Assembly: GCA_040003205.1 (NCBI GenBank)
Contig: JBDUDA010000203.1
Span: forward strand, 1-5,534
Direction: 5' to 3'
Length of the DNA: 5,534 bases
Origin: JALYIM01 sp040003205
GTDB taxonomy: Bacteria > Acidobacteriota > Terriglobia > Terriglobales > Acidobacteriaceae
Shown here: piece by piece, positions 1 through 5,496 of the stretch
Numbering within the stretch: the first letter of the stretch is position 1
Layout: the number at the start of each line of letters is the position of its first letter
The notes under the pieces: generated by a model
The model's database searches: none
Told to the model about the DNA's origin: nothing
Seen by the model: the letters and a program-made list of their open reading frames with translations, nothing else
Program-made: the position numbers and the translations under genes

Positions 1-983
1 ATCCCCGCGCTTTATCCGACGTGAGCGCACACGAGTTTTTTCATCTCTGGAATGTCAAGCGTATCAGGCCGAGCTCGCTGGAGCCGGTGGACTATACTCG
101 CGAAAATTATAGTCGGGTGCTCTGGTTCAGCGAAGGTGTTACCACTACGGCGGCCTTATATTTTCGTTCTCGATCTGGGCTTTTAGACGAAGCTGAATGT
201 TTGAAAACCGTTGCCAGCCAGATTGGAGAATTGCAGCGCAGGCCCGCGCGCAAAGATCAATCGGTGGAAGAGTCCAGCCTGGATGCGTGGCTGGAAAAAT
301 ACGACGATTACGACCGTCCCGATCGCAGCATCTCCTATTACAACAAAGGCTTCTTGCTCGGCGTGTTGTTGGATCTGCGTATACGCGAGGCCAGCCATGA
401 CACGGCCTCACTACGCGACGTTTTTCAGTGGATGAATCAGCATTACGCGAGACAGGGCCGATTTTTCCCGAATTCTGATGGCGTTCGCGAGGCGGCGCAA
501 GAAGTGAGCCATTCTGATATGAGAGCGTTCTTCCAGAAATATGTCAGTGGGACCGAAGAAATTCCCTGGGATGACTTCTTCAAGATTGTTGGCTTGCGTT
601 TGGTCACTCAGACGCGCTCAATCGCGGATGCCGGATTCGTGGTGGCGGAGAACTTTAATATTTCGCCTGCTGTGATTTCAGTAAGCTCAGGCAGCGCTGC
701 AGCGGCAGCGGGCCTACAGGCCGGGGACGTTATTTTGGAAATCAACGGCCATCTTCCGGCCTCCAATTTCACGAGTGAGTTGTCCGGCCTGCAAGCGGGA
801 GAAACGCTTCACCTGAAGGTCCGTGGTCGATTGGGAGAGCGTAATCTCCGATGGGTCCTGTTCGGGCGGGAAGAAGAGGAATACCAACTGCGCGATGTCG
901 AAGGCATAACAGCACGAGAGAAGACCCGACGCTTGGCCTGGCTAAAGGGTGAATCAGAAAAGCCCGGAGATGTTCACCCTTGA
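1..983 (+). CDS. M61-family (glycyl aminopeptidase-like) zinc metallopeptidase with C-terminal PDZ domain, 5'-truncated by window edge
   Basis: This is the C-terminal part of a zinc-dependent aminopeptidase. The frame is open from base 3, and the six codons before the GTG at 21 (PRALSD) read straight into the motif, so that GTG is internal and the real start lies outside the window. Numbering from that GTG codon, the zinc-binding motif HEFFH is at residues 4-8, followed by WNVKRIRP. The third zinc ligand is probably E38 in WFSEGVTT. The M61-typical SISYYNKG is at about 103-110, and GTEEIPWDDFF at 177-187. A PDZ domain spans about 205-282 (GLQAGDVILEING at 231-243), and a charged tail ends the protein. 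M61 enzymes are usually about 600 residues, so roughly half is visible. The signal peptide, if there is one, is not in view. Known family members cleave N-terminal Gly or Ala; the substrate here is unknown. The stop codon overlaps the start of the downstream plsC. Confidence 0.93.
   Translation, partial: PRALSDVSAHEFFHLWNVKRIRPSSLEPVDYTRENYSRVLWFSEGVTTTAALYFRSRSGLLDEAECLKTVASQIGELQRRPARKDQSVEESSLDAWLEKYDDYDRPDRSISYYNKGFLLGVLLDLRIREASHDTASLRDVFQWMNQHYARQGRFFPNSDGVREAAQEVSHSDMRAFFQKYVSGTEEIPWDDFFKIVGLRLVTQTRSIADAGFVVAENFNISPAVISVSSGSAAAAAGLQAGDVILEINGHLPASNFTSELSGLQAGETLHLKVRGRLGERNLRWVLFGREEEEYQLRDVEGITAREKTRRLAWLKGESEKPGDVHP
966..969 (+). promoter_or_regulatory. Shine-Dalgarno (GGAG) supporting the TTG start of plsC
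   Basis: A GGAG core lies inside the end of the peptidase gene, with 10 nt before the TTG at 980. The next possible start, the ATG at 998, has no purine-rich stretch at suitable distance. This favours the TTG start and the TTGA stop/start overlap, which suggests coupled translation. Confidence 0.5.
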
Positions 984-1714
984 TTCGAACCATCGTCATG
1001 CTCGCTTTCTGGGCTCTGCTGCTGCCTGTGGCCGCTCTGCTGGGATTTCCTTGGACGCTGATCACCGGCGACGTCAGTTTTCTTTATCGCATGGGAATGT
1101 GGGGAGCGTGGACAGGAATCCGCATCTCCGGGGTGCGTGTGCAAACGGTTGGGATGGAAAGGTTAGATGTTTCGCGAACCTACATCTTTATGTCCAACCA
1201 CATGTCAAATATTGATCCGCCCCTGTTGCTGCCGCTCATTCCGCGCAGGACTTCGGTCATGGCGAAAAAAGAATTGTTCAGCTATCCGGTGCTGGGACGA
1301 GTGATGCGTTTCGGCTCGCTGGTACCAGTGGACCGGGGCAACCGCGAGTCCGGCATCGCGGCTGTACGATCAGCGGCGTCCGTGATTCGGCAAGGCGTGA
1401 ATATGACGATCTTCGTGGAAGGGAAGCGATCGTTCGACGGAAAGTTGCTGCCCTTCAAAAAGGGGCCGTTTTATCTTGCAGAAGACTGCGGCGTGCCTGT
1501 TGTTCCGGTGACGATTGTTGGCACGCACTACATCATGCCAAAGCAGCGATTCGCGATTAAGCCTGGCATCGCGACGGTTATCTTTCATCCTCCGATTGAG
1601 CCAATCAATTTTGGCGGACGCGACGGATTGATGCAGAAAGTTCGGGCCGCCATTAACTCCGGATTGCCCATCGAGATGCAGGAGCAGACCGAAGCCGCCC
1701 ACAGTGAGGGTTGA
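980..1714 (+). CDS. plsC: 1-acyl-sn-glycerol-3-phosphate acyltransferase (PlsC/LPLAT family)
   Basis: A membrane acyltransferase that probably moves an acyl chain from acyl-ACP or acyl-CoA to the sn-2 position of lysophosphatidic acid, giving phosphatidic acid for phospholipid synthesis. The 244 residues match the family's usual size. A hydrophobic N-terminal segment (about 3-29) should anchor it in the inner membrane. Four LPLAT blocks are visible in order: SNHMSNID (72-79) with the catalytic pair H74 and D79; GSLVPVDR (112-119) for substrate binding; FVEGKRS (145-151), corresponding to the usual FPEGTRS; and VPVVPVTI (172-179). KKGPFYLA follows at 160-167. The start is TTG, overlapping the peptidase stop by 4 nt and preceded by GGAG; an ATG at 998 is the alternative. 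The exact acyl acceptor cannot be read from sequence, and a paralogue acting on another lysolipid is possible. Confidence 0.92.
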   Translation: MIRTIVMLAFWALLLPVAALLGFPWTLITGDVSFLYRMGMWGAWTGIRISGVRVQTVGMERLDVSRTYIFMSNHMSNIDPPLLLPLIPRRTSVMAKKELFSYPVLGRVMRFGSLVPVDRGNRESGIAAVRSAASVIRQGVNMTIFVEGKRSFDGKLLPFKKGPFYLAEDCGVPVVPVTIVGTHYIMPKQRFAIKPGIATVIFHPPIEPINFGGRDGLMQKVRAAINSGLPIEMQEQTEAAHSEG

Positions 1715-1716
1715 GG

Positions 1717-1774
1717 CAGGGATCCTTAGGCGTCCCCGCCACGCTGCGCGCGGCTCCGCCTTCCTCGATGACCA
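1717..1774 (-). repeat. Degenerate intergenic repeat copy 1 (TGTCATCCTGA-type), reverse orientation
   Basis: Directly after the plsC stop, GCAGGGATCCTT at the left and CTCGATGACCA at the right frame a GC-rich centre. Read on the minus strand this follows the same plan as the copy at 2948-3014: a TGTCATC-like beginning and an AAGGATCCCTGC-like end. It faces copy 2, so the two form an imperfect inverted pair between convergent genes. Confidence 0.55.
1728..1761. terminator. Possible bidirectional hairpin between convergent plsC and lpxD
   Basis: AGGCG (1728-1732) pairs with CGCCT (1757-1761). After a small internal loop, CCGC (1736-1739) pairs with GCGG (1750-1753). No clear T-run follows on either strand, so it is not a textbook intrinsic terminator. 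The position between two converging genes is the main argument. Confidence 0.3.
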
Positions 1775-1792
1775 CATACTTCCACATATCAA

Positions 1793-1830
1793 TGTCACCT
1801 TGAGCGCAGCGAAGAATCTATGCATCTGCT
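1793..1830 (+). repeat. Degenerate intergenic repeat copy 2 (TGTCACCTTGA...GAATCTATGCATC), forward orientation
   Basis: The stretch opens with TGTCACCTTGAGCGCAGCGA, then AGAATC and TGCATC, giving the same order of blocks as the reverse complement of the copy at 2948-3014. It ends about 28 nt before the lpxD stop. It is shorter than the other two copies and lacks the long hairpin centre. Confidence 0.55.
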
Positions 1831-1857
1831 TCTGCTGCTACGGTCATCCCCGGGCTA

Positions 1858-2874
1858 TTACGGATCAGTTTTTTTGCGTATCAGTCGGGCAAGTTCTGGT
1901 AGTTTGCTGAACACTGCGGTAGCCCGCATCCATTGCTTATGTTCAAACGCAGGCGAGCCGCTGACCACCGATCCCGCGGGAATGTCCCCATGGGTACCGC
2001 TCTGGGCAGTCACGATAACACCGTCTCCAATTTTGCAGTGGCCGGCCACGCCAACTTGTCCGGCCAGGACAACTTTATTTCCAATCTCACTTGAACCAGC
2101 AAGACCGACCTGCGCACAAAGTAAAGTGTCTTCGCCGATGTGGGATCCGTGGCCCACTTGCGCCAAATTGTCGATCTTGGAGCCTCGTCCGATGTAAGTC
2201 TCACCCACGCTGGCGCGGTCAACACAGGCATTGGCCTGGACTTCAACATCGTCTGCAAGAACGGTCGGGCCCGATTGCACGATCTTGGACCAACGCCCTT
2301 CGTCGTCTTTGGCAAAGCCGAAGCCGTCGCCGCCAATCACAACTCCGTTTTGCAGCAGCACGCGGTTTCCAATTCGGCAATGCTCCCGAACGATTGCGTG
2401 GGCGTGAGCGAAAAAGTTGGTCCCGATTTTCACTCCCCGATAGATAATCACGTGCGCAAGCAGCACCGCTCGATCCCCAATTTCGACATCTTCGTTAATT
2501 ACTACGTAGGGACCGACGTGGCAATCGCGCCCAATTTTCGCCGAGGCATGAATTACTGCCGTCGGATGAACTCCGGCGGCGTACTTAGGGCTTTGGTAAA
2601 ATAGCTCAATGGCGCGCGCGAATGTCAGATAGGGATTTGCGCTTCTCAGTAGCGTTGCAGAAGCCGCAGGAAATTCTTCGGAAACGATTACGGCTGCGGC
2701 TTTCGTGGTTCTGATGGCGGGCGCGTATTTGGGATTCGCAATGAAAGTAATCTGCTCGGGTCCGGCGTCTTCGATGCCCGCGACCCCGGTGATCTCGGGG
2801 TCTGAATGTTCCACGGCGGAACCGGCGCGCTCAAGGCGTACCCCTAGGTTGGAAGCAACGAGGGACAGTTTCAT
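1858..2874 (-). CDS. lpxD: UDP-3-O-acylglucosamine N-acyltransferase (LpxD)
   Basis: This cytoplasmic enzyme of the Raetz pathway adds a 3-hydroxyacyl chain from acyl-ACP to the 2-amino group of UDP-3-O-acylglucosamine, giving UDP-2,3-diacylglucosamine for lipid A. At 338 residues it is close to E. coli LpxD (341). The N-terminal uridine-binding domain (about 1-100) has ITFIANPKY at 42-50, including F44, N47 and Y50, where the family holds uracil. Residues about 103-300 form a left-handed beta-helix of hexapeptide repeats (for example AKIGRD, VEIGDR, CKIGDG). The conserved GGDGFGF is at 181-187 and the likely catalytic base is H242 in NLAQVGHGSHIG. The C-terminal helix is at about 310-336. 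The ATG start aligns with the E. coli N-terminus, although no Shine-Dalgarno is evident. No lpxA, lpxB, fabZ or bamA is adjacent, so this is a lone copy outside the usual cluster, and another lpxD may exist elsewhere. Confidence 0.96.
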   Translation of the reverse strand: MKLSLVASNLGVRLERAGSAVEHSDPEITGVAGIEDAGPEQITFIANPKYAPAIRTTKAAAVIVSEEFPAASATLLRSANPYLTFARAIELFYQSPKYAAGVHPTAVIHASAKIGRDCHVGPYVVINEDVEIGDRAVLLAHVIIYRGVKIGTNFFAHAHAIVREHCRIGNRVLLQNGVVIGGDGFGFAKDDEGRWSKIVQSGPTVLADDVEVQANACVDRASVGETYIGRGSKIDNLAQVGHGSHIGEDTLLCAQVGLAGSSEIGNKVVLAGQVGVAGHCKIGDGVIVTAQSGTHGDIPAGSVVSGSPAFEHKQWMRATAVFSKLPELARLIRKKTDP

Positions 2875-2887
2875 AATTGTTGAGTGA

Positions 2888-2893
2888 ATTGTA
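2888..2893 (-). promoter_or_regulatory. Candidate -10 element (TACAAT) for lpxD
   Basis: On the minus strand TACAAT lies 13 nt before the lpxD ATG and would give a leader of only a few bases, in line with the absence of a Shine-Dalgarno. No convincing -35 box is found about 17 nt upstream. The assignment is weak. Confidence 0.22.
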
Positions 2894-2947
2894 TCGGAGT
2901 GCGGTCGGTCCGATGCTGGGCCCGCGAGTTTCTATCGTGAATGACGA

Positions 2948-3014
2948 GCCGAATGCAGGGATCCTTCCTCGGCAAGCCTTCGCACGCGAAGCCTTGCGCT
3001 GCATCAGGATGACA
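2948..3014 (-). repeat. Intergenic repeat copy 3 (TGTCATCCTGA...AGGATCCCTGCATTCGGC) with internal hairpin
   Basis: Read on the minus strand it begins TGTCATCCTGATGCAGCG and ends AAGGATCCCTGCATTCGGC. It is the best preserved of three related copies in the window. Its centre holds an 11-bp inverted repeat with one C/C mismatch: GCAAGCCTTCG (2972-2982) and CGAAGCCTTGC (2987-2997) around a CACG loop. It sits between two genes on the same strand, the small protein and lpxD, so it could weaken or process a shared transcript. Short repeats of this kind are, as I recall, common between genes in Acidobacteriota; that is memory, not a search result. Confidence 0.6.
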
Positions 3015-3061
3015 ATCTGAGGGAGAGGAGGTTGGATGACGATCTACCTGGCAGATGAAGC

Positions 3062-3541
3062 TTACTCGCCGAACATCGGAACCTGCCGGGTATCGCTCGG
3101 AATGCCCTTACGCTGCCGTCGGCCTGCGCCAATCACGGCGAGCACTGTCAGAGAATCCAAGGCGCTGCGGGGAACGAAAATTCGTTGTGTGTTTGAACGA
3201 AGATCAGGCGGGTTCAGCAGAAATCCGTCACCGCTAATCAGCGAAAGATCATTGGGCATCATGCCTTCCAGCACTTCAGTGTCTTTGAACCTGAGACGCA
3301 CCCACAGACCCTCAGTTCGAGGACGGCTGGTAAACGTCTTGCGCGTGAAGGCCTCAGAGTCGCCGAATTCCCGCACGAAATAGACGACTTTAATATCGCG
3401 AAGTTCGATGGCAACTACGTTTCCCGAAGTATTCAGTAACTCGAGCTTGCCCTCCTGAATGAAGTTCGCGGGCGAAACGAATCCGTTCAGGGTGTCACGG
3501 TCAATTTTGCGGACGACGACCTTCTTGTGCGTTGAGGGCAT
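3062..3541 (-). CDS. Conserved hypothetical protein with two similar beta-rich halves (DUF6982-like)
   Basis: I do not know a function for this protein. With the ATG at 3541 it has 159 residues and no signal peptide or membrane segment. The first half (about 7-56, KKVVVRKIDRDTLNGFV...VVAIELRDIKVVYFV) and the second (about 79-137, LWVRLRFKDTEVLEGMM...RIFVPRSALDSLTVLAV) follow one pattern: a strand, a charged turn, 'L.G', a strand, then a closing hydrophobic strand. This suggests a duplicated small beta domain. The tail is basic (GRRQRKG, 140-146) and ends QVPMFGE, which resembles a sliding-clamp-binding Qxx[LM]F motif. It recalls DUF6982-type proteins from Acidobacteriota, from memory. A longer form from the TTG at 3655 adds 38 residues, but these look non-conserved and the similar domain starts at KKVVV, so I prefer the ATG. 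Neither start has a clear Shine-Dalgarno. lpxD follows 187 nt downstream. Confidence 0.75.
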   Translation of the reverse strand: MPSTHKKVVVRKIDRDTLNGFVSPANFIQEGKLELLNTSGNVVAIELRDIKVVYFVREFGDSEAFTRKTFTSRPRTEGLWVRLRFKDTEVLEGMMPNDLSLISGDGFLLNPPDLRSNTQRIFVPRSALDSLTVLAVIGAGRRQRKGIPSDTRQVPMFGE

Positions 3542-3831
3542 TTGAATTGACGAAAGGCTTACGCGGTGCGGGCTTTGGCGCTTGCCTGGAGAGATTCTCG
3601 CATTTTTCCCCCGGAAAATGGACGGATAACAGGTAAGTAGTAGCCAAACTAGCAACGTTGTGTTACTTTCTGTAGTTTGCCTCTAGTCTGCAAAATGTTG
3701 CTAAGTCTCGTGCTTAGAACCGCTTAGGCCGAAGAGCTTCACGATTGAGCCGCTACGGAAGGAATTATCGCTACGGGGCCCAAGATTCGCTGATGTTCAG
3801 CTGATCTTAACCGGCTGCCCGAAGTTAAAAC
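3542..3831. other. Divergent intergenic region
   Basis: About 290 nt lie between the small minus-strand gene and the plus-strand nucleotidyltransferase, so it should hold both promoters. I see no sigma-70 promoter I would defend. A weak minus-strand candidate is TTGCTA, 18 nt, TGTTAT, at 3625-3654. A hairpin is at 3601-3620, and the 8-mer CGCTACGG occurs twice (3751-3758 and 3769-3776), 18 nt apart start to start. No tRNA or small RNA gene is recognised. If the TTG at 3655 were the real start of the small gene, 3542-3655 would be coding. Confidence 0.45.
3601..3620. other. Short hairpin upstream of the small hypothetical gene
   Basis: CATTTT (3601-3606) pairs with AAAATG (3615-3620). A T-G wobble and a C-G pair extend the stem to 8 bp, leaving a CCCC loop. 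It lies about 60 nt before the preferred ATG on the minus strand, so it would be in the leader RNA or act as an operator-like palindrome. It could equally be chance. Confidence 0.3.
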
Positions 3832-5496
3832 ATGGCTGACTACATTTACACAATGGAAATCCGGCTTACCCCGGACCAGCAACGGGGCGTGACTCTTGTG
3901 CAGGACATTGCGCGCGCGGCAGGAATGAACGTCTACCTGACCGGCGGCGCCGTCCGCGACATCATCAGCGGATTCACCATTCGCGATCTTGACTTCACTG
4001 TGCAAGGAAACGCGGTGAAGTTGCAGAAAGAACTGGAGCGTGGCGGGGCCGTCATCGCCGCTGCCGACGACGATCTCAAGACCCTTTATCTAACTCTGCC
4101 AGGCAATGTCAGGGCAGAAATCAGCTCGGCTCGAACGGAGAAGTACGAGAAAGCCGGTCGGCCTCCGGCAGTCGAGCCCGCTACCATCATTGATGATCTG
4201 AAGCGACGGGACTTCACGGTCAACGCAATGGCTCTTTCGCTGAACCCTGGTTCCCGTGGGTTACTGATGGACCCCTTCAACGGTGCCGCCGACATTGAAG
4301 CAAAAGTTATCCGGGTGCTGCACAACTACGCGTTCGTCGAAGATCCCTCGAGATTGATCCGTGCCAGCCGTTTCGCGGCCCGTTTCCAGTGGCCGTTGGA
4401 AGAACGTACTCGTGCCCGCTTCGATTCCGCAAAAGAAAATAACTACATTGAGTACATCACCAACAAAGCCATTGGTCACGAGATCGAGCAACTGGCGTAT
4501 GAAGATGATCCTCTGCAAATTCTTCGTGTGCTCGAGAAGGAAGAATGGCTGAAGGTCCTGCATGCGCACTGGACCACTGCAAAGGTTGACGGCGCAGGGC
4601 TAGGACAACTGCTAAAGACGCGTCAACAGATGAATGATCTGGGTTACAGCCCGGATCCGTCGGCTGCGGTGCTGTTCTTTCTGAGTTCGAAGCTCGGGGA
4701 TAAAGACATTGCTGAAATGCGTAAGCTCATACCGCGAAAAACACTGGTGGAGTCGTGGCGCGGTCTCGAAGATGACGCGAAAGATCTTGCCAAGAGGTTG
4801 ACGGGTAAAGAGGCGTCCACGGCCTCGCGCACCTGGAAGCTTCTATCGGAAGCCCGCCCCGAATTGATTTTATTTCTCGCCGTGACTTCTCGTAACCAGT
4901 CAGTCACTCAGAAGATTAAAAATTTCTTCACCAAGTGGCGTCAGGTCCAACAAAAAGTTCCTTTGCTGGAGATGACGGAGCTGTACATAACTCCTCAGTT
5001 GCCGGAGTATCCGAAGATCGCGCACGAAGTTTTCATGTTGCTGCTGGATGGCAAGCTTCGATCTCACACGGAAATCCTAAAATTCTTGAAACCTCTGGCT
5101 CCGCCACCGCCACCACCGCCACCGCCTCCTCCAGTGAAACGTGGACGAGGAGCCAAGGCAGCGGCTGCGGCGGCTGGGGTTATCCCTGCGCCGGCAGTTG
5201 CAGGAAAACAGAAAAAAGGGAAAGGCGCGGCAGTTGTAACGCCGGTGGAGGTGCCTGCGATCGCTGCGGCAGCGGCCTCCGCTCCGTCGAAGCGAGGTGC
5301 AAAAGGAATCGCCGCACCATTGGCAAAAGCGGTTGCAATAGCCTCCGCTGCGGCGCAGAAAAAAGCAGCCCCCGTGGCCGCGATCAAAAAAACGACGAAG
5401 ACGCAGAAGCCGGAAAAGAAATCCTCAAAAAACAAGCCGAAACTGAAAACAAAGCCGAAAGCGGCGGCGAAGAAAACAAAAAGTAAGAAGCATTGA
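3832..5496 (+). CDS. Class II nucleotidyltransferase (CCA tRNA nucleotidyltransferase / poly(A) polymerase family) with polyproline and Ala/Lys-rich tail
   Basis: The enzyme adds nucleotides to RNA 3' ends, most likely CCA (or part of it) to tRNA, in the cytoplasm. Family motifs appear in order: YLTGGAVRD (35-43); RDLDF (51-55) with metal-binding D52 and D54; RRDFTVNAMA (125-134); DPFNGAADI (147-155); and EDPSR (170-174), the EDxxR base-selecting template, followed by LIRASRFAARF. GHEIEQL (215-221) takes the place of the usual motif E. A helical body runs to about 420 with no HD domain visible. Eleven prolines follow (424-434), then about 120 residues rich in Ala, Lys and Pro ending KKTKSKKH. 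The core of about 420 residues is normal length and the tail is extra. The ATG at 3832 is chosen over the ATG at 3853; neither has a good Shine-Dalgarno. CCA-adding, CC-adding, A-adding and poly(A) activities cannot be told apart from sequence alone. Confidence 0.9.
   Translation: MADYIYTMEIRLTPDQQRGVTLVQDIARAAGMNVYLTGGAVRDIISGFTIRDLDFTVQGNAVKLQKELERGGAVIAAADDDLKTLYLTLPGNVRAEISSARTEKYEKAGRPPAVEPATIIDDLKRRDFTVNAMALSLNPGSRGLLMDPFNGAADIEAKVIRVLHNYAFVEDPSRLIRASRFAARFQWPLEERTRARFDSAKENNYIEYITNKAIGHEIEQLAYEDDPLQILRVLEKEEWLKVLHAHWTTAKVDGAGLGQLLKTRQQMNDLGYSPDPSAAVLFFLSSKLGDKDIAEMRKLIPRKTLVESWRGLEDDAKDLAKRLTGKEASTASRTWKLLSEARPELILFLAVTSRNQSVTQKIKNFFTKWRQVQQKVPLLEMTELYITPQLPEYPKIAHEVFMLLLDGKLRSHTEILKFLKPLAPPPPPPPPPPPVKRGRGAKAAAAAAGVIPAPAVAGKQKKGKGAAVVTPVEVPAIAAAAASAPSKRGAKGIAAPLAKAVAIASAAAQKKAAPVAAIKKTTKTQKPEKKSSKNKPKLKTKPKAAAKKTKSKKH
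5101..5133 (+). repeat. Eleven consecutive proline codons (CCN trinucleotide repeat)
   Basis: The codons are mostly CCG and CCA with two CCT near the end. The run joins the helical enzyme body to the basic tail and is likely a stiff linker. Ribosomes stall on such runs without EF-P, which is general knowledge. Gains or losses of whole codons here would keep the frame. Confidence 0.9.
5134..5493 (+). other. Low-complexity Ala/Lys/Pro-rich C-terminal tail of the nucleotidyltransferase
   Basis: Residues 435-554 contain alanine runs (for example AKAAAAAAG near 441-449) alternating with basic patches (KRGRG, KQKKGKG, KRGAKG). The last 40 or so residues are dominated by lysine, with motifs such as TKTKPK-like spacing and AAAKKTK. 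Composition resembles histone H1-like bacterial proteins. It should be disordered and strongly positive, which fits nonspecific RNA or DNA binding (inference). The frame stays open and in phase with the enzyme, so this is one continuous protein as sequenced. Confidence 0.8.

Noticed and set aside
21..983. GTG at base 21 as the true start of the peptidase
   Set aside because: It falls three codons before HEFFH, the frame is open upstream, and M61 enzymes have a large domain before this motif. The gene is cut by the window edge.
1370..1825. Minus-strand ORF of 151 residues opposite the end of plsC
   Set aside because: It overlaps conserved plsC motifs and has no recognisable domain, so it is a shadow frame.
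2140..2604. Plus-strand ORF of 154 residues inside lpxD
   Set aside because: It is antisense to the hexapeptide-repeat region of lpxD, where periodic codons keep the opposite frame open. The translation matches nothing I know.
3036..3383. Plus-strand ORF of 115 residues with a strong AGGAGG (3026-3031) 4 nt before its ATG
   Set aside because: It is antisense to the small minus-strand protein, which shows a coherent two-fold beta pattern. The plus-strand translation is Arg/Ser/Thr-rich without domain-like pattern. The Shine-Dalgarno match is striking, but alone it is not enough.
3542..3655. TTG-started 38-residue extension of the small hypothetical protein
   Set aside because: The extension has no Shine-Dalgarno and lies before the start of the recognisable domain. 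The ATG at 3541 sits just before it. It cannot be fully excluded.
3721..3790. Possible tRNA or small structured RNA in the divergent intergenic region
   Set aside because: No cloverleaf, no TTCGA-type T-loop and no acceptor stem pairing could be assembled. Only short local repeats are present.
5064..5435. Minus-strand ORF of 123 residues with polyglycine and alanine-rich stretches
   Set aside because: It is the mirror of the proline- and alanine-coding tail of the nucleotidyltransferase. GC-rich repeats leave the opposite strand open without selection.
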